64,000 nt of DNA. Origin: Paraburkholderia solisilvae. Its GTDB lineage: Bacteria; Pseudomonadota; Gammaproteobacteria; Burkholderiales; Burkholderiaceae. Below the pieces are notes generated by a model. That model saw nothing but the letters and a program-made list of their open reading frames with translations. It was not told the origin of the DNA and ran no database searches. This document shows positions 16,760 to 25,621 of this stretch, in pieces (position 1 is the first letter of the stretch; the number at the start of each line of letters is the position of its first letter). The stretch covers positions 39,328-103,327 of the forward strand of contig NZ_CADIKF010000025.1 of assembly GCF_902859875.1 (NCBI RefSeq), read 5' to 3'. Made by a program: the position numbers and the translations under genes.

Positions 16760-18667
16760 CTACTTGCCCGGCGTGTCCTGCAGACGATGCGTCGTTTGCG
16801 GCGCCGCGGCCGCGGCCGACGCCGCTTCGGATACACCGCGCGGCCCTTCGGGCACATCGGCCGGACGCGTCGGGCCGCCCGCCGCGGACGGATACATCGC
16901 CATCAAGGTGCGCAGCACGCCGTTCGTCCAGCCGAAGCCGTCCTGCAACGGATATTCGCCGCCGCCCGCCGCGCTCGCGCCCGCCTTCGCGTCGATGTCG
17001 TATTTTTCGACCAGCTTGCCGGTGCGCTGGTAGTACGCGACATTCGTTTGAATCCAGCGCGTCGCGATCTCGCCGGCGAGCGCCGACTGGCCATAACGCC
17101 GCAAGCCGGCTACCGCGAGATATTGCAACGGCGCCCAGCCGTTCGGCTCGTCCCATTGCTGACCGGTACGCTCGGTGGTCGTCGCGAGTCCGCCGGCGCG
17201 CAATAGCTGCGCACGCACCGTCGCGGCGACCGCCGCGGCCTGCGCCTTATCTGCAATGCCGAAGTAAAGCGGATAGACGGTTGCCGCGCTCAGCCGATGT
17301 GTCAGGCGCCGCGCAACGAAATCGTAATCGCCGAACGCGTGCATCTGCGGATCCCACAGCACCTGGCGAATCGCAGCGGTCCGCGCGGACGCGCGCTGCT
17401 CGAACTGCGCGGCCTCAGCCGCATTGCCTTGCAGACGATACGCATGCGCGATCGTGCGTTCGAGATCGGCGAGCAGGCTGTTCAGATCGACGGGAATCAG
17501 CGACGTCACGTCGATTGTGCCGAGCGTCTTGCCGTCGGCAAACCAGCGCGAGCTGAAATCCCAACCGGTCTCGCCGCCCGCGCGCAGATTGCGCCACAGG
17601 TCGGCCGCGTTGCGTTGCGGCGTCTGCGACGCGGTCGCGACGTCCTCGCGATACGATTCGTCGCGCGGCGTATCGCGCTCGTCCCAGTAGCGATTGAGCA
17701 GCGTGCCGTCCGGCAGCCGCACGAGATGCCGGTAAGCGTTGCCGCGTGCGATATGGTTCTCGCCGTCCATCCAGTAACGGTATTCGCTCAGCAGTTCGGG
17801 CAGGTAGCGCAGATAGACGCGCTCGCCTTCGCGCTCGGCGGCTAGCCGCACCATCTGCGCAAAAAACGGCGGCTGCGAACGGCTCAGGTAATAAGTGCGG
17901 TTGCCGTTCGGGATATGCCCGTAACGGTCGATCAGCGTCGAGAAATTATTGAGCTCGTCGTCCAGCAGATCTTCACGGCCGCTTTGCTCGAGGCCGAGCA
18001 TGATAAAAAACGAATCCCAGTAGTAGATCTCGTCGAAGCGATCGCCGGGCACGATATACGCGTACGGCAGCGGCAACAGCGACGACCACTGGCTCGCGCT
18101 CTGGTCCGGGTCGCGCTTGAGCACGTCCCACAGCGTATCGATATGCGCGGTCACGCTCTGGTTCGGATCGGATACATAGCGCTTCGTTTCGCGCGCCGGC
18201 AGCGTGAAGTGCGCGGCGACGAACGCCTTCAGATCGAATCCGGCACGCGATTTCTGTTGCGTGTACTCGTCGACGATGCGCGACGGCGCGTCGTTCGGAA
18301 TCATGTCCGCGAAGGTTTTGCTATCCGGATACAGATGCGCGAGTTCGACGTCGCGATAGAGCGCGCCGTAAAGCTCCGATGGCGGCACCGGCACCACGGG
18401 TGACGGGCCGCTGCGACCCGCTGCGCCCTTGGCCGTGTCCGCCGCGCCGGTCGCGCTCGACGCGCCTCGCGTATTCGCAGACCCATCGGTATTCGCGGCG
18501 GCCTGCGCTTTGCCTTCGGCGGCAGACTGTACCGGCGTCCCGCCGTTGGGCACCGCGCTTTGCGCGGCCGAAGCGATCGGTATCAGCGCAGCCGAGCCGA
18601 AAGCGAACAGCAGCAGATACATCGAAGTGGCGGCGGCACGTGTGCGGCGAGACAGGGCTTGCAGCAT
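16760..18667 (-). CDS. treA: Periplasmic trehalase (GH37)
   Basis: A 635-residue protein with a signal peptide (about 1-35, ending ASA) and a Ser/Ala/Gly-rich linker of about 65 residues before the catalytic domain. Both family signatures are present: PGDRFDEIYYWDSFF near residue 209 and QWDEPNGWAPLQ near 522. IPNGNRTYYLSRSQPPF and GETGWDFSSRW are also conserved substrate-site segments. It hydrolyses trehalose to two glucose molecules in the periplasm. The C-terminus is a disordered Pro/Ala-rich tail. GAGG lies upstream of the ATG. Confidence 0.94.
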   Translation of the reverse strand: MLQALSRRTRAAATSMYLLLFAFGSAALIPIASAAQSAVPNGGTPVQSAAEGKAQAAANTDGSANTRGASSATGAADTAKGAAGRSGPSPVVPVPPSELYGALYRDVELAHLYPDSKTFADMIPNDAPSRIVDEYTQQKSRAGFDLKAFVAAHFTLPARETKRYVSDPNQSVTAHIDTLWDVLKRDPDQSASQWSSLLPLPYAYIVPGDRFDEIYYWDSFFIMLGLEQSGREDLLDDELNNFSTLIDRYGHIPNGNRTYYLSRSQPPFFAQMVRLAAEREGERVYLRYLPELLSEYRYWMDGENHIARGNAYRHLVRLPDGTLLNRYWDERDTPRDESYREDVATASQTPQRNAADLWRNLRAGGETGWDFSSRWFADGKTLGTIDVTSLIPVDLNSLLADLERTIAHAYRLQGNAAEAAQFEQRASARTAAIRQVLWDPQMHAFGDYDFVARRLTHRLSAATVYPLYFGIADKAQAAAVAATVRAQLLRAGGLATTTERTGQQWDEPNGWAPLQYLAVAGLRRYGQSALAGEIATRWIQTNVAYYQRTGKLVEKYDIDAKAGASAAGGGEYPLQDGFGWTNGVLRTLMAMYPSAAGGPTRPADVPEGPRGVSEAASAAAAAPQTTHRLQDTPGK

Positions 18668-18939
18668 GGATCGAGGTCCTCGGAGTCGTGGTCATGGCTG
18701 ATGAAAGACGTCGGTCAGCAAGCAATGTTCCCCAACTCGCGCATTTCCCGCCATGCGGCCGAAGCTGTCACGGACCCAACCGGCATCGCATTGCATCGCG
18801 TCACCGCACGCGCCACCGATGCCCGCCGCAGCGCGCGCACACCGGAATTTCCTTCCTTTGCCGCGTGTTCTAGCTAGTGCAAAGCGTCACCACCGGGCCG
18901 GGCCCAACCGGTCATCACTCGCAAAACGCGTCCAATCTC

Positions 18940-20370
18940 ATGGCGAACATCCTTCCCAACATCAAGCATGTCGTTGTCGTGATGCTCGAGAATCGCTCGT
19001 TCGACACGATACTCGGCTGGCTTTATCCGGACGGCACGGCACCGGGTGTCATGCTGCCGGCAGGCAGTTCACCGCACTTCGACGGCGTGCATGCCGACAT
19101 GTCGAATCCGTCGAAGTCGGGCGAGCGCATTCATGTCACGCGCGAAGTAAGCAGCTTCACGATGCCGTCGCCCGCGCCGCAAGACAGATTCGCCAACGTC
19201 AATGTGCAGCTCGGCCTCACGGACGGCGGCAGCGCACCGTCGATGCAGGGTTTCGTGCTCAACTATCAGGCCGTGTCGGACGCGGATCCCTCACAGGTCA
19301 TGCAGTGTCACAGCCCCGCGCAATTGCCGGTGCTCTCGACGCTGGCGCGCGCCTATGCGGTCTGCGATGCATGGTTCTCTTCGGTGCCGACCGATACGCT
19401 GCCCAATCGTGCGTTTGCACTGGCCGGCACATCGAATGCACGCGTGAACGACGGCATGTTCGACCCGTTTCAATGGACCATGCCGACGATTTTCAACGTG
19501 CTTTCGTCGATCGACGCGAGCTGGAACGTCTATATCGACTCGCAGCGGTTGCCCTCGGTCACGCGCACGACGCTGCCGAGGCTGTGGGATCCGTTGCTGT
19601 CGCATCACTTCAAACGGCTGCCCGAATTCAGCGCCGATTGCGCGAACGGCACGTTGCCGCAGTATTCGTTTATCGAGCCGAATTTCTTTTCCGGGGCGAC
19701 CGACCAGCATCCGCCGCACGATATGCGCGCCGGCGAGAAGCTGCTTTATGACGTGTGGACCGCGGTCAGCACATCGCCCGCCTGGAACGAGACATTGATG
19801 ATCGTGCTCTACGACGAGCACGGCGGCTGTTTCGACCATGTGCCGCCGCCGTCGGGCGCGCTCGCGCCCGATGCGCGCAGCGCGCAAGGCGACCCCGACA
19901 CCGGCTTCACCTTCGATCGCTTCGGCATACGTGTGCCGGCCGTGGTCATCTCGCCGTATATCGCAGCGGGCACGGTATTCCGCTCACCGACCGACACACC
20001 ATACGACCACACGTCGATACTGTCCACGCTGCGCGACTGGCTGGACATTCCCGCGCACAAGATGCTGCCGAGCGCACGCATCGCGCAGGCGCCGACGCTC
20101 GAACACGTACTCACGCTGAAGACGCCGCGCGACGACCTCCCGCAGATCGCTGCGCCCGCAACGAATTTCGCGCCCCCGCCGCCCGATCATCCGCTGCACG
20201 ATCTGCAAAAGCTCTTTGTCTCAGCGCTCGAGCATCGCTTCGGGCTCAATCGCGCGGCCGCCGCGCCCGCGCCATCCTCACCCGATGCAGCCTCCGCTTC
20301 CCCACCGATGACGACGCTGCAGCACGCGCTCGATTTCTTCACGAAGCACCTGCCGCATCTCGAACCCTAG
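18940..20370 (+). CDS. Phosphoesterase family protein (phospholipase C / AcpA-like)
   Basis: A 476-residue protein in the alkaline-phosphatase superfamily group that includes bacterial phospholipase C and AcpA-like acid phosphatases. The start has IKHVVVVMLENRSFDTILGWL (metal-binding Glu-Asn and catalytic Ser). Later come FSSVPTDTLPNRAFALAGTS, IVLYDEHGGCFDHVPPP (metal Asp-Glu-His) and RFGIRVPAVVISPYI. It should cleave phosphate mono- or diesters. No obvious signal peptide is seen from the ATG at 18940; a GTG at 18877 would add 21 residues without one either. The last 40 residues are Pro/Ala-rich. Confidence 0.87.
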   Translation: MANILPNIKHVVVVMLENRSFDTILGWLYPDGTAPGVMLPAGSSPHFDGVHADMSNPSKSGERIHVTREVSSFTMPSPAPQDRFANVNVQLGLTDGGSAPSMQGFVLNYQAVSDADPSQVMQCHSPAQLPVLSTLARAYAVCDAWFSSVPTDTLPNRAFALAGTSNARVNDGMFDPFQWTMPTIFNVLSSIDASWNVYIDSQRLPSVTRTTLPRLWDPLLSHHFKRLPEFSADCANGTLPQYSFIEPNFFSGATDQHPPHDMRAGEKLLYDVWTAVSTSPAWNETLMIVLYDEHGGCFDHVPPPSGALAPDARSAQGDPDTGFTFDRFGIRVPAVVISPYIAAGTVFRSPTDTPYDHTSILSTLRDWLDIPAHKMLPSARIAQAPTLEHVLTLKTPRDDLPQIAAPATNFAPPPPDHPLHDLQKLFVSALEHRFGLNRAAAAPAPSSPDAASASPPMTTLQHALDFFTKHLPHLEP

Positions 20371-20394
20371 GCGCAGGCCGCGCGCAGGCGAACC

Positions 20395-21162
20395 TTACCG
20401 GCACCAGTCGAGACCGCTTTCGGTTGCGCCTTGCGGGTTGTATTCGCCCGCGACCCAGCCGTCGTAACCGAGGCGGTCGAGCGTGCGGAACAGGAACGGA
20501 AAATTGATCTCGCCGGTGCCCGGTTGATGCCGGCCCGGATTGTCCGCCACCTGAATGTGCCCGATACGCGGCAACAGCCGCTCGATGGTCGCCGCGAGTT
20601 CGCCCTCGCTGCGCTGCATATGGTAGATGTCGTATTGCAGCCAGAGGTTGTGCTTGCCTGCATCGTCGAGCGCGCGAATCGTGACGGCCGACGTGTTCAG
20701 CATGAAGCCTGGAATGTCGTAGCGGTTGCAGGCTTCGACCATCAAACGGATGCCGGCCTGCGCCGTTTCATCGGCCGCATAGCGCAGATTGCCGGTCAGC
20801 GTGCGCCATACGAGGTCCGGATCTTCATCGGCCGGCGCGATGCCTGCGAGGCAGTTGAGGCGCTCGACGCCGAGCGTGCGCGCATAGTCGATCGCCTTTG
20901 CGACACCCGCACGAAATTCATCGACGCGACCCGGCAGGCATGCGAGCCCGCGTTCACCCGCGTTCCAGTCGCCGGCCGGCAGGTTGTGCAACAGCGGCGT
21001 CAGCTGGTGTTCGTCGATGCGGCTTTTGATTTCCGCTACATCGAACGCATACGGAAACTGGAATTCAACGGCGTGAAAGCCCGCTTGCGCGGCAGCCGCG
21101 AAACGATCGAGAAACGGAACTTCGGGGAACATCATCGTCAGATTGGCGGCAAAGCGAGGCAT
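20395..21162 (-). CDS. hyi: Hydroxypyruvate isomerase family protein
   Basis: A 255-residue TIM-barrel sugar isomerase/epimerase: PRFAANLTMMFPEVPF at the start, FHAVEFQFPY, VEACNRYDIPGFMLN (metal Glu), LQYDIYHMQRSEGEL (metal Asp and His) and HIQVADNPGRHQPGTGEINF with GEYNPQG at the end. This pattern is that of hydroxypyruvate isomerase (Hyi/OtnI). It interconverts hydroxypyruvate and tartronate semialdehyde, or epimerises a related sugar acid. The ATG at 21162 is chosen for the AGGGAAG upstream and family alignment. It stands alone rather than next to glyoxylate carboligase genes. Confidence 0.88.
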   Translation of the reverse strand: MPRFAANLTMMFPEVPFLDRFAAAAQAGFHAVEFQFPYAFDVAEIKSRIDEHQLTPLLHNLPAGDWNAGERGLACLPGRVDEFRAGVAKAIDYARTLGVERLNCLAGIAPADEDPDLVWRTLTGNLRYAADETAQAGIRLMVEACNRYDIPGFMLNTSAVTIRALDDAGKHNLWLQYDIYHMQRSEGELAATIERLLPRIGHIQVADNPGRHQPGTGEINFPFLFRTLDRLGYDGWVAGEYNPQGATESGLDWCR

Positions 21163-21380
21163 GGCTCTTCCCTGGTTCAGAACGAAAAAGAAGGACGGTG
21201 GAAACGATGCAGCCGCCATGATATGACAAGGCGTTGTCGGCGCAGATGACAGATCGGATCAGGTATCGTCCGTGCAGGTAATGCACCAGGTAACGCACCA
21301 GGCAATGCACGCCGTGCAAAACACGCATGCTGCGCACACACCGCTTACGGCTCCCGCGGCCGCGCCGCAGCCGCCGCGAA

Positions 21381-22175
21381 TCAGTCGGCGAGCCTGAAGG
21401 TCAGGAACAGCGTGGTACGGCGATAACCGGCGCGCTGATACACCGGAAAGCCTGCTTGAGTCGCGTGCAAGATCGTGCGCGTCAGCCCGGTTGCATCGTA
21501 CGCGGCCTGCAACACGTGGCGCACCGTCGCGAGGCCGTACCCTTTGCGCTGCGCATGCGGGCGGGTCGCGACGAGCGCCAGATAGATCTGCCCTTCATTG
21601 ACGATCGCCGCCGCGGTCGATACGGGTTGCCCCGCTTCATAACCGATAAAGGCGAGCGCGGTCGACTTCCAGAACGTCGACCCGCGCAGCGCTTCCTGCC
21701 CCGCTTCGGGCGGAAAACCATAGCCTTCCGCATTGATTTCGCCATATACGCGCAACGCGGCGTCGTCGCTCACGCGTACGAATTCGAGCGGCGTCGCCGC
21801 TTGCGGCCGACCAACCGGAATCTCGCCGGCCATGCCGAATATGTCGACCGCGTATGCGAGGCCTGCATCCTTCGCAAGCGCATCGATACGGCTGCGCACG
21901 CCCGGGCTCAGAAAATCTTCGCTCACGTAGACGAGCCCCGGATGCCGTTTCGCGCGCATATAGGCGGCGGCATCCTGCAAGCGCGCGGCGAGCGCGTCCG
22001 CGCTGCCCATCCGCTCCGGAATAAACAGCGCGTTCCAGAACGGAAACGCGCTGTCGGCCCAGCAAACCGACAGACCCGGGCGATCGACCAGGTCGGCAAC
22101 CGGCCGGTCGCCGGACAACACCTTCCACATCGACACGTACTGAAAATTCGATTCGACAGCTTCTGGAATGACCAT
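21381..22175 (-). CDS. GNAT family N-acetyltransferase
   Basis: A 264-residue protein. The N-terminal half (to about 130) is a degenerate GNAT-like domain, while the C-terminal half has the acetyl-CoA-binding signature ATRPHAQRKGYGLATVRHVL near residue 205 and a final YQRAGYRRTTLFLTF strand. Two-domain members of this kind acetylate small amines or peptides, but the substrate cannot be inferred. The ATG at 22175 has GAGAGG upstream, and similarity begins there. No operon partner. Confidence 0.8.
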   Translation of the reverse strand: MVIPEAVESNFQYVSMWKVLSGDRPVADLVDRPGLSVCWADSAFPFWNALFIPERMGSADALAARLQDAAAYMRAKRHPGLVYVSEDFLSPGVRSRIDALAKDAGLAYAVDIFGMAGEIPVGRPQAATPLEFVRVSDDAALRVYGEINAEGYGFPPEAGQEALRGSTFWKSTALAFIGYEAGQPVSTAAAIVNEGQIYLALVATRPHAQRKGYGLATVRHVLQAAYDATGLTRTILHATQAGFPVYQRAGYRRTTLFLTFRLAD

Positions 22176-22727
22176 TCGGTGGCCTCTCGAGGATCCGCTC
22201 ACGCGCGGACAAAACCGGGTTGCGCAGCCGCCGCGTTGCGCCGTGCGCAACAGACAGCGCGTGCGCGTCAGGCGTGCGTCGGGCGGCAACATCGGGCGCT
22301 GGCTTACTTAGTAGAACATTCTGTTTGCCCGCTTATTCCATGACTTCGATCGCTCGCTCGACGTTCGCTTAACGGATAACCGGACACGACGGACGGTGAC
22401 CCTTATAGATAAAGCAGGAATGCAATGAATGGCGCGGTGAAATAGCCTTGTTGCGGATACGGTCTTGCCCCCGGGGGCAGCTTCTGTCACCAGACAAATC
22501 CTGCACGCAAGCCGCGCGATGCGATGCACGACGCGAAGCGATAATCTGCAACGCGAAACAAAACCCCGCGCAAAGCGGCCGGGTTCGGCCAAATGAATCG
22601 ATTGATGCCCAAGCGGCCTTTTCCCGTTATAGACTCGCCGGGGCAATCGCTTCGCATCGACGGCTGCCGCAGCGGCGCGCTGCCGGCATTCATCCGCTTT
22701 GGCCCATTCACAATCAGGAATACCGCT
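22176..22727. other. Intergenic region upstream of the LysE-type gene
   Basis: About 550 bases without a supported gene. It contains a perfect 14-base palindrome TGCCCCCGGGGGCA (22466-22479) and, at about 22562-22590, a GC-rich stem on the minus strand followed by TTTTG that resembles a terminator with no gene upstream. Both are of unknown use. Confidence 0.35.
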
Positions 22728-23363
22728 GTGGAACTTCACGTCTGGATCACCTACGCGCTCACCTGTTGCGCCATCGCGCTGTCGCCGGGGCCCGGCGCGG
22801 TGCTTGCCATGAGTCACGGCCTGTCGTACGGCGGCCGGAAAACCGGCGCGACAATCGTCGGGCAGGAAATCGGCCTCGCATTCGTGCTGATCGTGGCCGG
22901 CGCCGGTGTCGGCTCGCTGCTGATGGCTTCGCTGTGGGCGTTCAGCGCGGTCAAGATCGGCGGCGCCGCGTATCTGATCTATCTGGGTATCGCGCAATGG
23001 CGCTCCAGGAAAGCGCCGTCCGAAACCGGCGCGCTTGCCGCGCCGAACGCGTCGTGGCGCAAGCGCTGCGCGACCGGTGTGCTGACCAATGCGACTAACC
23101 CGAAGGCGATCGTGCTGTTCGTCGCGGTGCTGCCGCAGTTTATTGCGGCCCATGCGCCACTCGTGCCGCAACTGGCGGTGATGGCCATCACGATGAGCGT
23201 CGTCGATACGACCATCATGTATGGCTACGCATACGGCGCGAGTGCGTTTCGCCGCCTGCTGCACAGCGAACGCGCGGTCCGCGTGCAGAATCGTTTCTTC
23301 GGCGGTTTGTTGATGGGACTGGGCGCCGCGCTCTTTTTCGTGCGTCGCAGCCCGACCGCCTGA
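22728..23363 (+). CDS. LysE family amino-acid exporter
   Basis: A 211-residue integral membrane protein with about six hydrophobic segments. It carries the LysE/RhtB signature near the start (ALSPGPGAVLAMSHGLSYGGRKTG) and a conserved TNATNPKAIVLFVAVLPQFI near residue 125. It exports amino acids or their analogues. A GTG start at 22728 is chosen: CAGGAA lies 7 bases upstream and the length then matches the family; the upstream ATG frames would add soluble residues not seen in relatives. It is convergent with the next gene, 9 bases apart. Confidence 0.85.
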   Translation: MELHVWITYALTCCAIALSPGPGAVLAMSHGLSYGGRKTGATIVGQEIGLAFVLIVAGAGVGSLLMASLWAFSAVKIGGAAYLIYLGIAQWRSRKAPSETGALAAPNASWRKRCATGVLTNATNPKAIVLFVAVLPQFIAAHAPLVPQLAVMAITMSVVDTTIMYGYAYGASAFRRLLHSERAVRVQNRFFGGLLMGLGAALFFVRRSPTA

Positions 23364-23372
23364 GCGAAGTGC

Positions 23373-23810
23373 TCAGCGCCGCTCGGTAATCGGCCCGTCG
23401 ACGTCGATCCGCCCGACCGCGCCAGCCGGCCCTTCGACAGTCAGCGGGCCGCGCACTTCAAGGTCGCCGTGCACGACGAGCGGGCCGCGTACCGTAAGCG
23501 GCCCGTAAAAGTTGTTGTCGCCTGCGCGCCGGTCGGCATCGTCCGGTTGCAACTGGGCGACATGCTGCGCGGTCAGCGGACCGTGAACATCCAGATTTCC
23601 TCCGACGGTAAGCGGCCCTTCAACCGTCACCGGCCCGCGCACGACCGCCGAACCGATGATGCTGAGCGGCCCGGTCGTGACCGGCTCCGCTCCGGCCGGA
23701 ACGCACATGGCGATTGAAATGAATCCGCAAGCGGCCGCGCACAGCCACGAACTGGCGCGCGCGGGCTGCGCCGCGCTACGAGCGATTGAGCCGATCACGG
23801 TGCCTCCCAT
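23373..23810 (-). CDS. Secreted GPLTV-repeat protein (short beta-helix-like)
   Basis: A 145-residue protein with a probable signal peptide (about 1-41, ending AGA/E). It is then built almost entirely from degenerate short strands of the form xGPLTVxGxLxVxG (GPLSI, GPVTV, GPLTV, GPLTA, GPLTV, GPLVV, GPLTV, GPIT). One 20-residue break rich in Asp/Arg interrupts it. Such regular strand-turn repeats suggest a short right-handed beta-helix, as in bactofilins or pectate-lyase-like folds, though no family is recognised. Function unknown; likely periplasmic or surface. Confidence 0.65.
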   Translation of the reverse strand: MGGTVIGSIARSAAQPARASSWLCAAACGFISIAMCVPAGAEPVTTGPLSIIGSAVVRGPVTVEGPLTVGGNLDVHGPLTAQHVAQLQPDDADRRAGDNNFYGPLTVRGPLVVHGDLEVRGPLTVEGPAGAVGRIDVDGPITERR

Positions 23811-24006
23811 TGCAACTCGGTTGTGCGACGCTGGGCCATGCGGCGCCCGGCCGGCGTCTGTTGTCTTTCTGTCAGTTCAGTCTAGTTGCGTGAAAGATGA
23901 ATGACAAACCGTGTTGCATGCGCAAGCGCACGGGTGCGAACAGCCACGACTCAGCGCAATCATTGTGACGATTGAACGCGCCCCGTTGCCCCCGCCGCCG
24001 ATAGAC

Positions 24007-24350
24007 CTACCAGGTCGCGACCAGCGAATCGACGCCACGCAGATTGCCGCGCTGATTCCAGGCAAGCCTGTCGAGTTCGGGCAGTTCCAGGTCGGACAAG
24101 CGCTCCGATAGCACGCTCAATGCCGATTCGAGTTCGATCAGCGAGAGCCGGTCACCGGTTCTTCGACCGTCAACAACAGCGAAACGAGATCGTTGCCTGG
24201 ACGCGCGCGGCGTGCGTCGACTACGCGGTTGAAGTAGCGCTCCATTTCTTCGTAGGCCGCGCTCGCGTATTCGATGCCTTCGGCATTCATCGGTGCAGGA
24301 TCGAGCGCCCTGACGATGACCGCGTCTTTGCTTCCCGCGCTGTCCGCCAC
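24007..24350 (-). pseudogene. Cytochrome P450 remnant
   Basis: Two pieces on the minus strand in different frames resemble a P450. The upstream piece (24350-24140) contains EEMERYFNRVVDARRARPGNDLVSLLL, the conserved region before the I-helix. The downstream piece (about 24150-24007) reads LIELESALSVLSERL...NLRGVDSLVATW, the L-helix and terminal strand. The I-helix, ExxR and haem-Cys region between them, and everything N-terminal, are missing. The junction is a deletion, not just a frameshift. Non-functional. Confidence 0.65.
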
Positions 24351-24363
24351 ACCAACCGCTGCG

Positions 24364-25302
24364 TCAGATCGGCGTCAACACCGCATTGCCTGCGAAATGA
24401 CGCGTCCCATTGTCGATGAAGTTCCGCACCGATGCCGCGATCGCCTCGGGCGACGTGCCGGCCACATGCGGCGTCAGCACGACGTTCTGTAAATGCAGCA
24501 GCGCCTGCGGCGGCTGCGGTTCACCCTCATACACATCGAGTCCCGCGCCCGCGAGCGTTCCGCTCGCAAGCGCGTGCGCGAGCGCCGCCGTATCGACGAC
24601 ACTGCCGCGCGACACATTGACGAGAAACCCGCGCGGCCCGAGCGCGTCGAGCACCGCGCGCCCCACCATATGATGCGTGGCCGGGCCGCCGGGTGTCGCA
24701 ATGACCAGGTAGTCGCTCCAGCGCGCAAGTTCGACAACGTTGTCGAAATAGCGAAACGCGGTGTCGGCGCGCGGCGTGCGATTGTGATACGCGGTTTCCA
24801 TCTCGAAGCCCGCGGCGCGGCGCGCAACCTTCAGGCCGATATTGCCGAGCCCGACGATGCCAAGCCGCTTGCCGGACACGGTCGGGCGCATCGGCAGTTG
24901 ATCGCGCCACACGCCTGCGCGCGTGGCGCGGTCGCGCTGCGCAATATCGCGCACGGCCGCAAGCAGCAATGCAAACGCGTGATCGGCCACACAATCGTCG
25001 TTGGTGCCCGTGCCGTTGCACAACACGATGCCGCGTGCGCGCGCGTGATCGATCGCAATGTTCTCGTAGCCCGCGCCCAGCGCGCTGACCAGTTCCACGT
25101 TCGGCAGCCGGTCGATTTCCGCGGCCGTGAGGCCGGTCGTGCCATTGGTCAGCACCGCGCGTATCGCGGCGCCGTGCGCATCGATTGCCGCGCCGCGCTC
25201 GGCCGGCGTGGGCGCATACACGATGTCGAAATGAGCGGCGACTTGCGAATAGCTGTCGTCGTCCTTGAGCGGAATCAGCACTAGCAGCGTAGGTTTTGAC
25301 AT
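24364..25302 (-). CDS. D-isomer-specific 2-hydroxyacid dehydrogenase (glyoxylate/hydroxypyruvate reductase type)
   Basis: A 312-residue NAD(P)-dependent dehydrogenase. The nucleotide-binding motif GLGNIGLKVARR is near residue 154, the catalytic Arg in NVSRGSVVD near 232, the Glu in DVYEGEP near 261 and the His in TPHVAGTS near 282. HNRTPR at the end of the second strand favours NADPH. It reduces glyoxylate or hydroxypyruvate, or a related 2-oxoacid. The ATG at 25302 is where family similarity starts. It is divergently transcribed from an isocitrate-lyase-superfamily gene. Confidence 0.9.
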   Translation of the reverse strand: MSKPTLLVLIPLKDDDSYSQVAAHFDIVYAPTPAERGAAIDAHGAAIRAVLTNGTTGLTAAEIDRLPNVELVSALGAGYENIAIDHARARGIVLCNGTGTNDDCVADHAFALLLAAVRDIAQRDRATRAGVWRDQLPMRPTVSGKRLGIVGLGNIGLKVARRAAGFEMETAYHNRTPRADTAFRYFDNVVELARWSDYLVIATPGGPATHHMVGRAVLDALGPRGFLVNVSRGSVVDTAALAHALASGTLAGAGLDVYEGEPQPPQALLHLQNVVLTPHVAGTSPEAIAASVRNFIDNGTRHFAGNAVLTPI

Positions 25303-25621
25303 GACCGTGAACAGATTCGAAGCGGTGTTGATAAAGACAACGGAAATGGCGCACTGGACACCTGAAACACGCGAAGTGTAACAGCGCATCATGCGGCGCC
25401 GTACCGTGCAGCCACACCACATACGTCCTGTGTGTTTGCGGTCAAAACAGATTTCAACAGCTTCGCCCGTAACAATCTGTTGTCAATCGAATCTCACAAA
25501 ATCACCGCAATCGGGATATCGCCACGCGGCCGGTTTGTCCAAACTTGCGCTGAAGCCATCGGGCACATGCATTGCAACCGTCGTTTCCCGATTGTGCGTA
25601 TTCATCCATCGAGGTTTTTCC
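25303..25621. promoter_or_regulatory. Divergent control region, 319 bases
   Basis: It separates the divergent dehydrogenase and lyase genes and must hold both promoters. It is A/T-richer between 25420 and 25510. I could not assign -35/-10 boxes or an operator with confidence. No gene is present. Confidence 0.4.

Noticed and set aside
22466..22479. 14-base palindrome TGCCCCCGGGGGCA
   Set aside because: Simple G/C palindrome of a kind expected by chance in such DNA; not placed at a clear promoter, so not listed as an operator.
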